64,000 bases of DNA from COE1 sp910588595. GTDB taxonomy: Bacteria; Bacillota; Clostridia; Lachnospirales; Lachnospiraceae. The stretch is from assembly GCA_948957135.1 (NCBI GenBank), contig CARDBT010000006.1, forward strand, positions 32,712-96,711. Direction: 5' to 3'. The notes under the pieces are model-generated. The model was not told where the DNA came from, searched no databases, and worked only from the letters and a program-made list of their open reading frames with translations. The translations under genes were made by a program, and so were the position numbers. How positions within the stretch are numbered: the stretch's first letter is position 1; each line of letters starts with the position of its first letter. Below are positions 51,727 through 60,734 of the stretch, piece by piece.

Positions 51727-52042
51727 TATGCCGCCTATGGCGTAATTGGTACGGCTGATTTCCAACTGCCATAAACTCCACTTGCAATTTTGGCTTCCAA
51801 AGCGACAAGCTGGAAAATCCCCCTCTGAAAGAGGGCGCAATTATACACCACCCAGAGGTTGGTGAATTGCGTTCTCCGAAGGCTCCTTGCCGGAGGGCTG
51901 TGATTTTCCGCAGTCATGGTCTGCTCCAAATCAAACAGGGGACGCTACGCTTCCCCTGCACTGGCTGCCGCCAGCTACCCTTTTGCCTTTGAATAATCGA
52001 ATAAATTTATTAGTTTTTTGTTGTGCTTATTCTATAATGATA

Positions 52043-52071
52043 TTGACATAAATAAAAAAATATAGTAGAAT
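52043..52071 (+). promoter_or_regulatory. Promoter of the secreted-protein gene
   Basis: TTGACA (52043-52048), 17 bp, TAGAAT (52066-52071). A strong-looking vegetative promoter inside an AT-rich island. Confidence 0.65.
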
Positions 52072-52165
52072 ATGCACAAAAAGAGGAAAAGGGAGGGATA
52101 CTGATGATTTTATAAAATAAGCCGTAATTGTAATCTATGTGTAATAATGATTAAGGAGGATACCC

Positions 52166-52705
52166 ATGAAGAAGTTTTTAACATTTTTATTAACTTGTGT
52201 TCTTTTTATTACATCTTCAATGCCAGTTTTTGCAATGACAAATGATAAAGTTTCTACAGAAACGCAAGTTGAAATTCCAGTTTTACAGTTTGACAGTAAG
52301 GAAGATTTTGAACAATATTGTTATACTCTTTCAAAAGAGAAATCAACCAGAGGGGCAACCGTTATTTATGCTTCCGTGATTAGAGATGGCACAAGTGAGG
52401 ATTGTGAGTTATACCTATTGTGGGAAGGTGACGAAATGTACAATGCTTTTAGATATAAAAAAATACAGGTTAAAAGTGCTAACCTATTATCAAGTAAAGT
52501 TTATAAAACATTTGGAGACGGCACCAATTACACTACCAAAAATACAACCGCTGCGTCTGTTGGGTCTGTAAAAATAGGTGATTTCAAATTAGATAGTGAT
52601 ATTGAAAAAGTTAAAGTAACTTCAAAAGGCTTACAGGGGTATAATATGAAATCTCTATCATGGTTATCAGGAGTAGAATTTTCGGGAACTGTTACCATTA
52701 ATTAA
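52166..52705 (+). CDS. Secreted protein of unknown function
   Basis: A 179-residue protein with a clear Sec signal peptide (MKKFLTFLLTCVLFITSSMP, cleavage near VFA-M). The mature part is polar and beta-rich, with no cysteine pairs beyond isolated residues and no known motif. AAGGAGG lies before the ATG. Low GC and its own promoter mark it as acquired cargo. It is followed 18 bp later by a cytosolic protein, a layout seen in secreted toxin/immunity or bacteriocin pairs, which is only a suggestion. Confidence 0.7.
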   Translation: MKKFLTFLLTCVLFITSSMPVFAMTNDKVSTETQVEIPVLQFDSKEDFEQYCYTLSKEKSTRGATVIYASVIRDGTSEDCELYLLWEGDEMYNAFRYKKIQVKSANLLSSKVYKTFGDGTNYTTKNTTAASVGSVKIGDFKLDSDIEKVKVTSKGLQGYNMKSLSWLSGVEFSGTVTIN

Positions 52706-52723
52706 GCAGGAAAAATATATATT

Positions 52724-53182
52724 ATGAAGCAAAGATATGAATTTATAAGAAATTATAAATCTCAAATTATTCCGGGTTTTAAATCTTTTGAGGAAACATT
52801 GAAATGGTTGTCTGAAAAAGTTGATATTATAGAAATACCATTAAGTAGTTTTACAAATTTCTTTTTAGAAAGCCAAAAATTTAATGCTATAAATGCAATT
52901 ACTAATAACAATTTGCATTTATCTTCAGAAGATTTTGAGTTTATAGCATACAAATTACTATCTACATCAAAAAATGAGGCTTATAATGAAAAATTAGAAG
53001 ATGAAAAATTTGTTTATATTTTATTTGAGCTAAGAACAAGGTATGTTATAAGCAATAGTGCTAAACTTCAATTAGAAATAGTGATTCAGCAAGGTATTGG
53101 TCAATATGATTATGAAAATAATACAGAATATTTGTTGTATTATATTAGCTGTATTGATAGACTAAAAAACAAGGAATATTAA
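52724..53182 (+). CDS. Cytosolic partner protein, unknown
   Basis: A 152-residue AT-rich-coded protein (MKQRYEFIRNYKSQIIPGF), acidic, helical, without membrane segments. It shares a transcript with the secreted protein. It could be an immunity or regulatory partner; nothing in the sequence proves this. The ribosome site is weak (GCAGGAAAA). Confidence 0.6.
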   Translation: MKQRYEFIRNYKSQIIPGFKSFEETLKWLSEKVDIIEIPLSSFTNFFLESQKFNAINAITNNNLHLSSEDFEFIAYKLLSTSKNEAYNEKLEDEKFVYILFELRTRYVISNSAKLQLEIVIQQGIGQYDYENNTEYLLYYISCIDRLKNKEY

Positions 53183-53185
53183 GCA

Positions 53186-53224
53186 ATAAGCAGGAAATCT
53201 GAAAAAAGGTCTCCTGCTTTTTTT
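53186..53224 (+). terminator. Terminator of the AT-rich cargo unit
   Basis: AAGCAGGA pairs with TCCTGCTT, then TTTTTTC. It separates the cargo from the relaxase gene. Confidence 0.7.
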
Positions 53225-53258
53225 CTGCCCGGAATCCGGGAGAAAGGAGGGCGCACAC

Positions 53259-54848
53259 TTGCCATGCCCGCACTGTAAAATCACAATCATTAAGCGGAGC
53301 AACAATGAATCCGCTGTTTCTGCCGCCGCCTACCAGAGCGGCGAGAAACTGTTCTCTGAATACGACCAAGAGCAGAAACACTATCCCTACAAGAACGAAG
53401 TCACCCACAAAGAAATCATGCTCCCGCCCCATGTGCCGCCGGAGTATGCAGACCGCAATACTTTATGGAACTCTGCCGAAGCACAGGAAAAACAATGGAA
53501 CTCCCAGCTTGCCCGGAGGTTCGTGCTTGCCATCCCAAGGGAAATCCCATCGGAACAGCACGCCGACCTTATCCGTGACTACTGCCGGGAGTTTTTTGTT
53601 TCCAAAGGCATGATAGCCGATTTTGCCATCCATGACAAAGGGGACGGCAACCCCCACGCCCATATCCTGCTCACCATGCGGGCGATGGACGAAAAAGGCA
53701 GATGGCTCCCCAAATGCCACAAGGTATATGACCTTGACGGGAACGGCGAAAGAATCCGGCTCCCGTCCGGCAGATGGAAAAGCCACAAGGAGAACACCGT
53801 GGACTGGAACGACCAGAAATACGCCGAAATCTGGCGGCAGGGATGGGCGGACACGGCCAACCGCTATCTGGAAGCCAACGACCGCCCGGAACGGCTTGAC
53901 CTGCGCTCCTATGCCCGACAGGGGATTGATAAAATCCCCACCGTCCACATGGGGCCAGCCGCCTGCCAGATGGAGAAGAAAGGAATCCAGACCAACATCG
54001 GCAACCTGAACCGGGACATCAAAGCCGCCAACTCCCTCATGCAGTCCATCCGCCAGATGGTGCGCCACTTAAAAGGCTGGATTGCCGATTTAAAAGAGAA
54101 AAAAGCCGCCCTGATGGAAGCATTGGAGCAGACGAAGGAACCGACCATACCGGAGCTGCTCTCACAGTATTTAGAACTGCGGAGCGGACAGCGTGCCGAC
54201 TGGACTTCCAGAGGGAAGCTCAAAGGCACAGTTGCCGACTTCAACAGGGTACAGGCGGCAATGGAGTTTCTGCGGGAAAAAGGAATCTCCACCATAGAGA
54301 GCCTTGACACCCGGCTGGACGAAATCAGCCAGACCGCCGTTTCTGTCATGGAGAGCGTGAAAAAAAGCGAGAAGCGTATCAAAGCCATCGACACCATGTT
54401 GTCCTATATTGACAAATACGAAGCAAACAAGCCAGTCCATAAGGAGTACGCCGCTATCGGCTGGAAGAAGAAAAAAGAGCAGTTTGCAGAGAGCCACCGG
54501 GAGGAACTGGACGCTTACCATGCCGCCATCCGGTATTTTAAAGCCAACCTGAAAGGCAATTCCTACTCTCGCAAAGATTTGGAAGCGGAACGGGAACAGC
54601 TTGCTTCTGCCCTGCCGGAACAGGGGGAGGAACTGGAAGCGGTTCAGGCAGATGTAAAAGTGCTGCGGGATGTGCGCCGCTGGCTCAATCAGGTATTGCC
54701 ATCCGAGCAGTACCGACAGACCGCCGAGCCGGGGAAGAAACCGTCCGTACAGGGGAACCTGAAAGGGCGGCAGGAACGCATCCGGCAGGAGCAGGCAGAG
54801 AAACGCCAGCCGCCCCGGACACAGAAACAACAGAATATGGAACTTTAA
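53259..54848 (+). CDS. mobA: MobA/MobL-family relaxase (MOBQ)
   Basis: A 529-residue relaxase starting at TTG 53259 (AAAGGAGG 9 bases upstream). The N-terminal nuclease domain (1-210) has SNNESAVSAAAYQSGEKL with a candidate nucleophile tyrosine, and the metal site GDGNPHAHILLT. A long helical C-terminal part (about 240-500) follows. It would nick the oriT of element B for transfer by a host ICE. Confidence 0.92.
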   Translation: MPCPHCKITIIKRSNNESAVSAAAYQSGEKLFSEYDQEQKHYPYKNEVTHKEIMLPPHVPPEYADRNTLWNSAEAQEKQWNSQLARRFVLAIPREIPSEQHADLIRDYCREFFVSKGMIADFAIHDKGDGNPHAHILLTMRAMDEKGRWLPKCHKVYDLDGNGERIRLPSGRWKSHKENTVDWNDQKYAEIWRQGWADTANRYLEANDRPERLDLRSYARQGIDKIPTVHMGPAACQMEKKGIQTNIGNLNRDIKAANSLMQSIRQMVRHLKGWIADLKEKKAALMEALEQTKEPTIPELLSQYLELRSGQRADWTSRGKLKGTVADFNRVQAAMEFLREKGISTIESLDTRLDEISQTAVSVMESVKKSEKRIKAIDTMLSYIDKYEANKPVHKEYAAIGWKKKKEQFAESHREELDAYHAAIRYFKANLKGNSYSRKDLEAEREQLASALPEQGEELEAVQADVKVLRDVRRWLNQVLPSEQYRQTAEPGKKPSVQGNLKGRQERIRQEQAEKRQPPRTQKQQNMEL

Positions 54849-54972
54849 ACAGGCACTTGTTTTGTGATTGTAAATCGCTGGCAAGTGCTTGTTCATTTGA
54901 ACAAGACGGATTTACAGACAACGTGAACGACATTGTGTCGCTCACGTTGGGATTATCAGGAGGGAACGCCTA

Positions 54973-55620
54973 TTGAACGTATTTGAAGCCGTGAAACAGT
55001 CCGTCACCACAAGGCAGGCTGCGGAGCGTTACGGAATCAAAGTAAACCGGAATGGGATGTGCGTCTGTCCATTCCATAACGATAAGAACCCAAGCATGAA
55101 GGTTGACCGCCGCTTTTACTGTTTCGGCTGCGGAGCCACCGGGGACGTGATTGACTTTGTTTCCCGGCTCCACGGTATCGGCAGTAAAGAAGCCGCACTC
55201 ATGCTGGCACAGGACTTCTCCATCCCCTATGAGGACGGGAGGAACGCCGGGAAGCAGCCCATAAGGCCACGCCTGCGGAGGGAAACGGAGGAACAGAAAT
55301 TTAAGCGCATGGAGCGGCACTGCTTCCGGGTGCTGTCCGACTATTACCATCTTCTGCGCCGCTGGAAGGAAGAATACGCCCCCAAACAGCCGGATGAAGC
55401 ATGGAATCCCCGGTTTATAGAAGCCCTGCAAAACATGAGCCGTCTGGAATATCTGATGGACGTACTTCTATCGGGGGAACTTCCAGAGCGGGCAGCCCTT
55501 ATCACAGGACACGGAAAGGAAGTGAGGAACCTTGAAAGACGGATGGCAGAACTTACCGCCCCAGATACGGCAGGAAATAGCGAACATGGCAGACAGCGCA
55601 GAGCCGCCCCGGAGCATTGA
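54973..55620 (+). CDS. CHC2 zinc-finger primase-like protein
   Basis: A 215-residue protein beginning at TTG 54973 after CAGGAGGG. Residues 5-90 form a DnaG-type CHC2 zinc finger (CVCPFHNDKNPSMKV then YCFGCGATGDVIDFV). The rest is helical. It overlaps the VapE gene by 89 bp. Likely part of the element replication module. Confidence 0.88.
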   Translation: MNVFEAVKQSVTTRQAAERYGIKVNRNGMCVCPFHNDKNPSMKVDRRFYCFGCGATGDVIDFVSRLHGIGSKEAALMLAQDFSIPYEDGRNAGKQPIRPRLRRETEEQKFKRMERHCFRVLSDYYHLLRRWKEEYAPKQPDEAWNPRFIEALQNMSRLEYLMDVLLSGELPERAALITGHGKEVRNLERRMAELTAPDTAGNSEHGRQRRAAPEH

Positions 55621-56953
55621 GGAAGTAAAGGCCATGCTGGAAACCACCGAGAAAGGCGGCTTCCGCAACAGCATGAGCAACTGCCTGACCGTGTTCCAGT
55701 GCGACCCGCTCCTTTCTGGGGCGGTTGCCTACAACCTGCTGACCGACCGCACCGATATTTTAAGGCCAATCGGCTACAAAAGAGCCACCGGAAGCCCCAT
55801 GACCGACACGGACATGAAATATATCCGGCTGTATCTAGAAAAGACCTATGGCCTGACAAGCGAGAAAAAGATACAGGACGCCGCCGACCTTGCCGCCAAT
55901 GAGAACAGCTACCACCCTGTCCGGGATTATTTAAACGGCCTGACATGGGACGGAACCGGGCGGATACGCTCCTGCCTGCGTCACTTTCTGGGAGCCGGTG
56001 AGGACGATTACACATACCAATCCCTGCGCCTGTTTTTGTTGGGAGCCATCCACCGGGCATTTTCCCCTGGCTGCAAGTTTGAAGTCATGCTCTGTCTGGT
56101 AGGCGGTCAGGGAGCCGGGAAGTCCACCTTCTTCCGTCTGCTGGCAGTCAAAGACGAGTGGTTTTCGGACGATTTGCGGAAACTGGACGATGACAACGTA
56201 TACCGGAAGCTGCAAGGTCACTGGATAATCGAAATGTCGGAGATGATTGCCACCGCAAACGCAAAGAGCATAGAGGAAATCAAGTCATTTTTGAGCCGCC
56301 AGAAGGAAGTCTACAAGATACCCTACGAAACCCACCCGGCAGACCGCCCAAGGCAGTGCGTGTTTGGCGGCACGTCCAATGCCCTTGACTTCCTGCCCCT
56401 TGACCGCTCCGGCAACCGCCGTTTTATTCCCATACAGGTATGCCCGGAGCAGGCGGAAACACACATTTTAGAGGACGAAGCCGCTTCCAGAGCCTATTTA
56501 AACCAAGTGTGGGCGGAAGCGATGGAGATTTACAAAAGCGGCAGATGGAAGCTGACATTCAGCCCGGAAATGGTGCGCTATCTAAAGGAACATCAGCGGG
56601 ACTTTATGCCGGAGGACACCAAAGCCGGGATGATACAGGCTTTCCTTGACAGCTACCCCGGCGATACGGTCTGCTCCAAACAGCTATACAAAGAAGCCCT
56701 GAACCATGATTTTGACGAGCCGAAACAATGGGAAATCCGGGAAATCAACGAGATAATGAACCAGTGCGTCACCGGCTGGAAGTATTTCTCCAATCCCCGG
56801 ATGTTTGCCGGATACGGCAGACAAAAAGGATGGGAACGGGAGCAAAAGGCAAAAGCTGACGCTTGCGCCTTGACAACGGACACCGGCAACGGGGCGGGAA
56901 AAACCCCGGAGGGATTTATGCCGGTGCCGGAGCAGATGGAACTTCCATTCTGA
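55532..56953 (+). CDS. VapE-family (virulence-associated E) helicase
   Basis: A 473-residue P-loop ATPase: helical N-terminal part (1-170), Walker A GGQGAGKSTFF (about 193), EMSEMIATANAKSIEEIKSF and the FGGTSNALDFLPLDRSGNRRF motif of the VapE/D5-like family. TTG 55532 follows GTGAGGAAC. With CHC2 it forms a primase-helicase pair for replicating the excised circle. Confidence 0.9.
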   Translation: MKDGWQNLPPQIRQEIANMADSAEPPRSIEEVKAMLETTEKGGFRNSMSNCLTVFQCDPLLSGAVAYNLLTDRTDILRPIGYKRATGSPMTDTDMKYIRLYLEKTYGLTSEKKIQDAADLAANENSYHPVRDYLNGLTWDGTGRIRSCLRHFLGAGEDDYTYQSLRLFLLGAIHRAFSPGCKFEVMLCLVGGQGAGKSTFFRLLAVKDEWFSDDLRKLDDDNVYRKLQGHWIIEMSEMIATANAKSIEEIKSFLSRQKEVYKIPYETHPADRPRQCVFGGTSNALDFLPLDRSGNRRFIPIQVCPEQAETHILEDEAASRAYLNQVWAEAMEIYKSGRWKLTFSPEMVRYLKEHQRDFMPEDTKAGMIQAFLDSYPGDTVCSKQLYKEALNHDFDEPKQWEIREINEIMNQCVTGWKYFSNPRMFAGYGRQKGWEREQKAKADACALTTDTGNGAGKTPEGFMPVPEQMELPF

Positions 56954-56973
56954 AAAAATCCGGCAAAAGACAG

Positions 56974-57165
56974 CCCGTTGCACACTTCGTTGCTATCCCG
57001 TTGCCGGGCCGGTTGCCGGGGAAAATCCCGTAACTATCGGCTTTTCTCCCCTTTAACAACCAAAGCAACAGAAAAATAAAAGAAAAAGTATAAAATAACC
57101 CAACTGCCAGACAAGGATTCGTTCCAAGGTTTTTTGAAGCCCGTTGCCGGACTTCGTTGCCGACC
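56974..57165. repeat. Cluster of CGTTGC repeats
   Basis: CCCGTTGC...ACTTCGTTGC occurs at about 56974-56993 and again at 57140-57160, with further CCGTTGCC and GGTTGCC copies at 56998-57020. They lie between the VapE gene and tnpW. They may be iterons for the replication proteins or binding sites for the recombinase. Confidence 0.5.
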
Positions 57166-57206
57166 TTCCCTGTCTGGCTGTTTTCATGTATGGAGGACAA
57201 CTGCCT

Positions 57207-57404
57207 ATGGCGAAAAATAAAACAGAGATTCATGTCACCACAGTATTTGACGGCGAGCTGGACGCTACGGACGTTTTCGTGAGCCTTATCGCACAGAAGC
57301 ACAGCAGAAAAATAGATAAAGAATATCTTGCTAAAACACAAGAAATGAGATATAATAAAGACGAGGTTCAATGTGACCGTGTTCCGTCTGGATTGTGCGG
57401 GTAA
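57207..57404 (+). CDS. tnpW: TnpW-like transposon protein
   Basis: A 65-residue protein; ATG 57207 follows ATGGAGGAC. IHVTTVFDGELDATDVFVSL followed by IAQKHSRK matches the TnpW type and corresponds in position to 37878-38063 of element A. It ends 6 bp before the recombinase start. Confidence 0.72.
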   Translation: MAKNKTEIHVTTVFDGELDATDVFVSLIAQKHSRKIDKEYLAKTQEMRYNKDEVQCDRVPSGLCG

Positions 57405-57410
57405 ACGGTT

Positions 57411-59075
57411 ATGATGAACACTTTTGAATATGCAGGGATGGACACACTTCTTGCCGGGAGCTTCCGGGCGGCTATCTATTGCAGGCTGTCCAAGGACGAC
57501 GACCTTGACGGGACGAGTGCCAGCATCGAGAACCAGCGGGATATGCTGGAAAAGTTCTGCCAGAAGCAGGGATGGGAGGTTACGGCAGTCTATCAGGACG
57601 ATGGCTTTACCGGCTTGAACATGGAACGCCCCGACCTGAAACGGATGTTGAAAGCCATTGAGCGGAAACAGGTAAACCTTGTCATTACAAAGGATTTATC
57701 GAGGTTAGGACGGAACTACTTGCAGACCGGGCAGCTTATCGAGGACTTCTTCCCAAGAAACGGTGTGCGCTACATCGCCATGAATGACGGCATCGACACC
57801 ATGCGGGACAACAACGACATTGCGCCCTTCAAAAATATCCTGAACGAGATGTACAGCAAGGATATTTCCAAGAAAGTCCATTCTTCCTATGTGCTAAAGG
57901 CGCAGAAAGGGCAGTTCACCGGCTGTATCGCCCCATTTGGCTACAAGAAAGACCCGGAGGACAAGAATCACCTTCTCATTGACGGGGAAACCGCCCCCGC
58001 TGTCCGGCAGATTTTTGGGTGGGCATTGGAAGGGAGAGGCCCCAACTACATCCGGCGCAGGCTGGAGCAGCAAAAAATCCCCTGCCCCACATGGTGGAAC
58101 CGGAAGCGGGGACACCGGAACATCCGCACCAAATGGGAAAAGAAAGACCCGGAAAACGGGCGGTACGTCTGGGACTTCTCCGTGATTAAGGAAATCCTGA
58201 TGAACCCCGTCTACACCGGCGCAATCGCTTCCCAAAAGACCGAGTACCGCTTTAAAATCGGCACTATCCGGGATAAGAAGCCGGAGGACTGGATTGTGGT
58301 GGAGGGGACGCATGAGCCGCTGGTGGACAAAAAGGACTTTGCGATTGTGCAGGAAAAACTGAAATCCCGCCAGCGACCGGGCAAATCCGGGGAAATCAAC
58401 CTCTTTGCAGGGCTGATAAAATGCGGGGAGTGCGGAAAGGCTCTCACCATCCGCACCACGCATGAGAAGTTCCCGAAGCGTATTTTCTCCTGCAAGACCT
58501 ATAATGCCTATGGGAAGCAGCACTGCACACAGCACCGGGTTGAATTTGACACGCTCTATTCTCTTGTGCTGAACAAAATCCGGGAGTGCGCCGCCGCTGC
58601 CCTGACCGACAGCGAAGCGGTGGCCGGACGGCTGACCGACACCTGCCAGACCGGGCAGAAAGACCAGCGGGAAGCGATGGAGCGCACCCTTGCCAAAGAC
58701 GAAGAACGGATTGAAATGCTGGAAAAAATGGTGCTTCGGCTCTATGAGGACATGGTAGCCGGACGAATCACAGAAGCAAACTTCAATCTCCTGCTGGAAA
58801 AGACACAGAAGGAACAGGCGGAATTAAAAGCCAAGGTTGAGGAAGGCCGGAAACGCCTTGCCGATGAAATCCGGCTTGCCGTGGACGCAAGGCAGTGGGT
58901 GGAATCCATACAGGAATACCGGGACATCAACGAGCTGGACGCTTCCACCTTAAACCGCCTGATTAAAGAAATCGTTGTCCATGAAACCATAGACAGCGAC
59001 AAGACAAGACACATTTCTATCGAAATTCATTTTAGTCTCAAACCCATACCGGAAGTGGAGCAGGTCACAGGCTGA
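57411..59075 (+). CDS. tnpX: TnpX-type large serine recombinase (element B)
   Basis: A 554-residue recombinase. S27 lies in AIYCRLSKDDDLDGTSAS; TKDLSRLGRNYLQTGQLIED completes the resolvase domain; a recombinase domain (about 170-290), zinc ribbon (CGECGKALT ... CSCKTYN-like, about 345-385) and DUF4368-type coiled coil follow. It is intact and lies 100 bp from the right crossover, the standard place. The ribosome site before ATG 57411 is poor, so coupling to tnpW is likely. Confidence 0.94.
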   Translation: MMNTFEYAGMDTLLAGSFRAAIYCRLSKDDDLDGTSASIENQRDMLEKFCQKQGWEVTAVYQDDGFTGLNMERPDLKRMLKAIERKQVNLVITKDLSRLGRNYLQTGQLIEDFFPRNGVRYIAMNDGIDTMRDNNDIAPFKNILNEMYSKDISKKVHSSYVLKAQKGQFTGCIAPFGYKKDPEDKNHLLIDGETAPAVRQIFGWALEGRGPNYIRRRLEQQKIPCPTWWNRKRGHRNIRTKWEKKDPENGRYVWDFSVIKEILMNPVYTGAIASQKTEYRFKIGTIRDKKPEDWIVVEGTHEPLVDKKDFAIVQEKLKSRQRPGKSGEINLFAGLIKCGECGKALTIRTTHEKFPKRIFSCKTYNAYGKQHCTQHRVEFDTLYSLVLNKIRECAAAALTDSEAVAGRLTDTCQTGQKDQREAMERTLAKDEERIEMLEKMVLRLYEDMVAGRITEANFNLLLEKTQKEQAELKAKVEEGRKRLADEIRLAVDARQWVESIQEYRDINELDASTLNRLIKEIVVHETIDSDKTRHISIEIHFSLKPIPEVEQVTG

Positions 59076-59178
59076 CCGCTCCCCTGTTCCGGGGGATTCT
59101 TTAAAAACTCCATATATATTTCTTGACGTGCCGCCGCCCGCCAGAAAGCTGTATTGTTCCTACTAATTGGGGATAACA

Positions 59179-59253
59179 CAGCTTATGGCCGGCGGCGGTG
59201 TTGCCCTGATTGGGATGCAGCTTATCCCTCTGCTGGCAAATCTGTTCGGTTAA
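59179..59253 (+). pseudogene. Maff2-family membrane protein, 3' part
   Basis: QLMAGGGVALIGMQLIPLLA and NLFG, then stop. It is the second membrane segment of the gene cut at 46589 and has no start signal of its own. The VirB6-like gene starts 14 bp later. Confidence 0.9.
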
Positions 59254-59267
59254 GGCAGGGATAGCCT

Positions 59268-60137
59268 ATGCTGAACATCCTCGACATAATCAAAGACTGG
59301 ATCAAGGAAATCCTGCGGGAGTGCATCATGGGCAACCTGGACGGGATGTTTGACCAGATTAACAATGAAGTCGGGGAGGTTGCGGCGAATGTGGGGACGA
59401 CCCCGGCGGCATGGAACGCCGGGGTCTTTTCCATGATCCGCAATCTGAGCGATACAGTCGTGGTGCCGGTTGCGGGGATCATCCTGACCTTTGTCCTGTG
59501 CTACGAACTGATTTCGATGCTGATGGAAAAGAACAACTTCCACGACTTTGAAACCTTTGCACTGTATAAATGGATTCTGAAAGTGTTTGTGGCTGTGTAT
59601 CTGGTCACGCACACCTTTGACATTACAATGGCGATTTTTGAACTGGCGCAAACGGTAGTACAGCAAAGCGCCGGTGTGATTACCGGCACGACCAGCATAG
59701 ATTTTGCGGCTGCGCTGGGCGATGTTGCCGCCCAACTGGAAACGATGGAGATTGGGGAGCTTTTCGGCCTGCTGGTGGAAACCATGCTGTTAAAAATCAC
59801 CATGCCGGTGCTGTCGTTCTGCGTCATGCTGGTGCTGATCGGGCGCATGATAGAAATTTACATCTATTGCTCGGTGGGCGCAATCCCCTTTGCAACGATG
59901 GCAAACCGGGATTGGGGGCAGATGGGCAACAACTATCTGCGCGGTCTTGTGGCGCTTGGGCTGCAAGGCTTTTTCATTATGATCTGCGTTGCGATTTATG
60001 CCGTACTGGTGGGACAGATTGGGAGCGCTGACAACATCCACATCGCTATCTGGCAGTGCGCGGGCTATACTGTGCTTTTGTGCTTCTCCCTGTTCAAAAC
60101 CGGCGCGGTCAGTAAATCAATTTTTAACGCGCATTGA
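59268..60137 (+). CDS. VirB6/TrbL-like conjugal transfer protein (CD1112 family)
   Basis: A 289-residue membrane protein with about six membrane segments (about 60-85, 105-125, 175-205, 235-260, 265-285). WIKEILRECIMGNLDGMFDQ at the N-terminus and SVGAIPFATMANRDWGQMGN are typical of the Tn1549-type VirB6 protein, which forms part of the inner-membrane channel. It is intact but downstream of two interruptions, so polar effects are possible. Confidence 0.9.
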   Translation: MLNILDIIKDWIKEILRECIMGNLDGMFDQINNEVGEVAANVGTTPAAWNAGVFSMIRNLSDTVVVPVAGIILTFVLCYELISMLMEKNNFHDFETFALYKWILKVFVAVYLVTHTFDITMAIFELAQTVVQQSAGVITGTTSIDFAAALGDVAAQLETMEIGELFGLLVETMLLKITMPVLSFCVMLVLIGRMIEIYIYCSVGAIPFATMANRDWGQMGNNYLRGLVALGLQGFFIMICVAIYAVLVGQIGSADNIHIAIWQCAGYTVLLCFSLFKTGAVSKSIFNAH

Positions 60138-60152
60138 GGAGGTGGGAACCAT

Positions 60153-60716
60153 TTGAAACAATACGAAATCATATTGGCCGACCCTCCGTGGCGGTATGCA
60201 CAAAAAGGATTGCAGGGGGCGGCTGAACATCACTACCCTACCATGGGCATTGAAGAATTATGTTCTCTGCCCGTCAATCGTTTTGCCGCGCCGGACTGTG
60301 CGCTTTTTCTTTGGAGTACCTTTCCGCAGCTACCGGAAGCCCTGCGCCTGATCCACGCATGGGGATTTACTTACAAAACGGTAGCTTTTGTCTGGTTAAA
60401 GCAAAACCGGAAATCCCTTAGCTGGTTCTATGGGCTTGGCTTTTGGACACGAGGCAATGCGGAGATATGCCTGCTTGCTACAAAAGGGCATCCCAAACGG
60501 AAACGGGCCGACATTCACCAATTCATTATTTCACCGATTGAAACCCATAGTAAAAAGCCGGATGAAGCACGGGAGAAAATCGTTGCTTTGATGGGCGATC
60601 TGCCCCGTGTGGAACTGTTTGCCCGCCAGAGAGTCCCCGGCTGGGACGCATGGGGAAACGAGGTGGAACCAAGCCCCGGACTGGCGGAGGAATTAACCCA
60701 TGAAAATTTACCGTAA
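60153..60716 (+). CDS. MT-A70-family adenine methyltransferase
   Basis: A 187-residue SAM-dependent methylase. ADPPWRY is the catalytic DPPW motif and HAWGFTYKTVAFVWLK the typical downstream strand; FARQRVPGWDAWGNEV closes the domain. TTG 60153 follows GAGGTGGG. Such genes in ICEs may methylate the element DNA against restriction. Target site unknown. Confidence 0.9.
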   Translation: MKQYEIILADPPWRYAQKGLQGAAEHHYPTMGIEELCSLPVNRFAAPDCALFLWSTFPQLPEALRLIHAWGFTYKTVAFVWLKQNRKSLSWFYGLGFWTRGNAEICLLATKGHPKRKRADIHQFIISPIETHSKKPDEAREKIVALMGDLPRVELFARQRVPGWDAWGNEVEPSPGLAEELTHENLP

Positions 60717-60734
60717 AGGAGGGATCGGATTTAT

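Larger units (their letters stand above)
46590..59181. mobile_element. Element B: serine-recombinase mobilizable element (12,592 bp) in maff2
   Basis: CAG is found at both edges (46587-46589 and 59179-59181), and one copy rejoins maff2 in frame. Inner ends share AATTAG.AGG in inverted orientation about 10-20 bp from the crossover. Content: XRE, TnpV, SymE-like, immunity-like, MobA/MobL relaxase, CHC2 primase part, VapE helicase, TnpW and a large serine recombinase at the right end. Confidence 0.88.
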
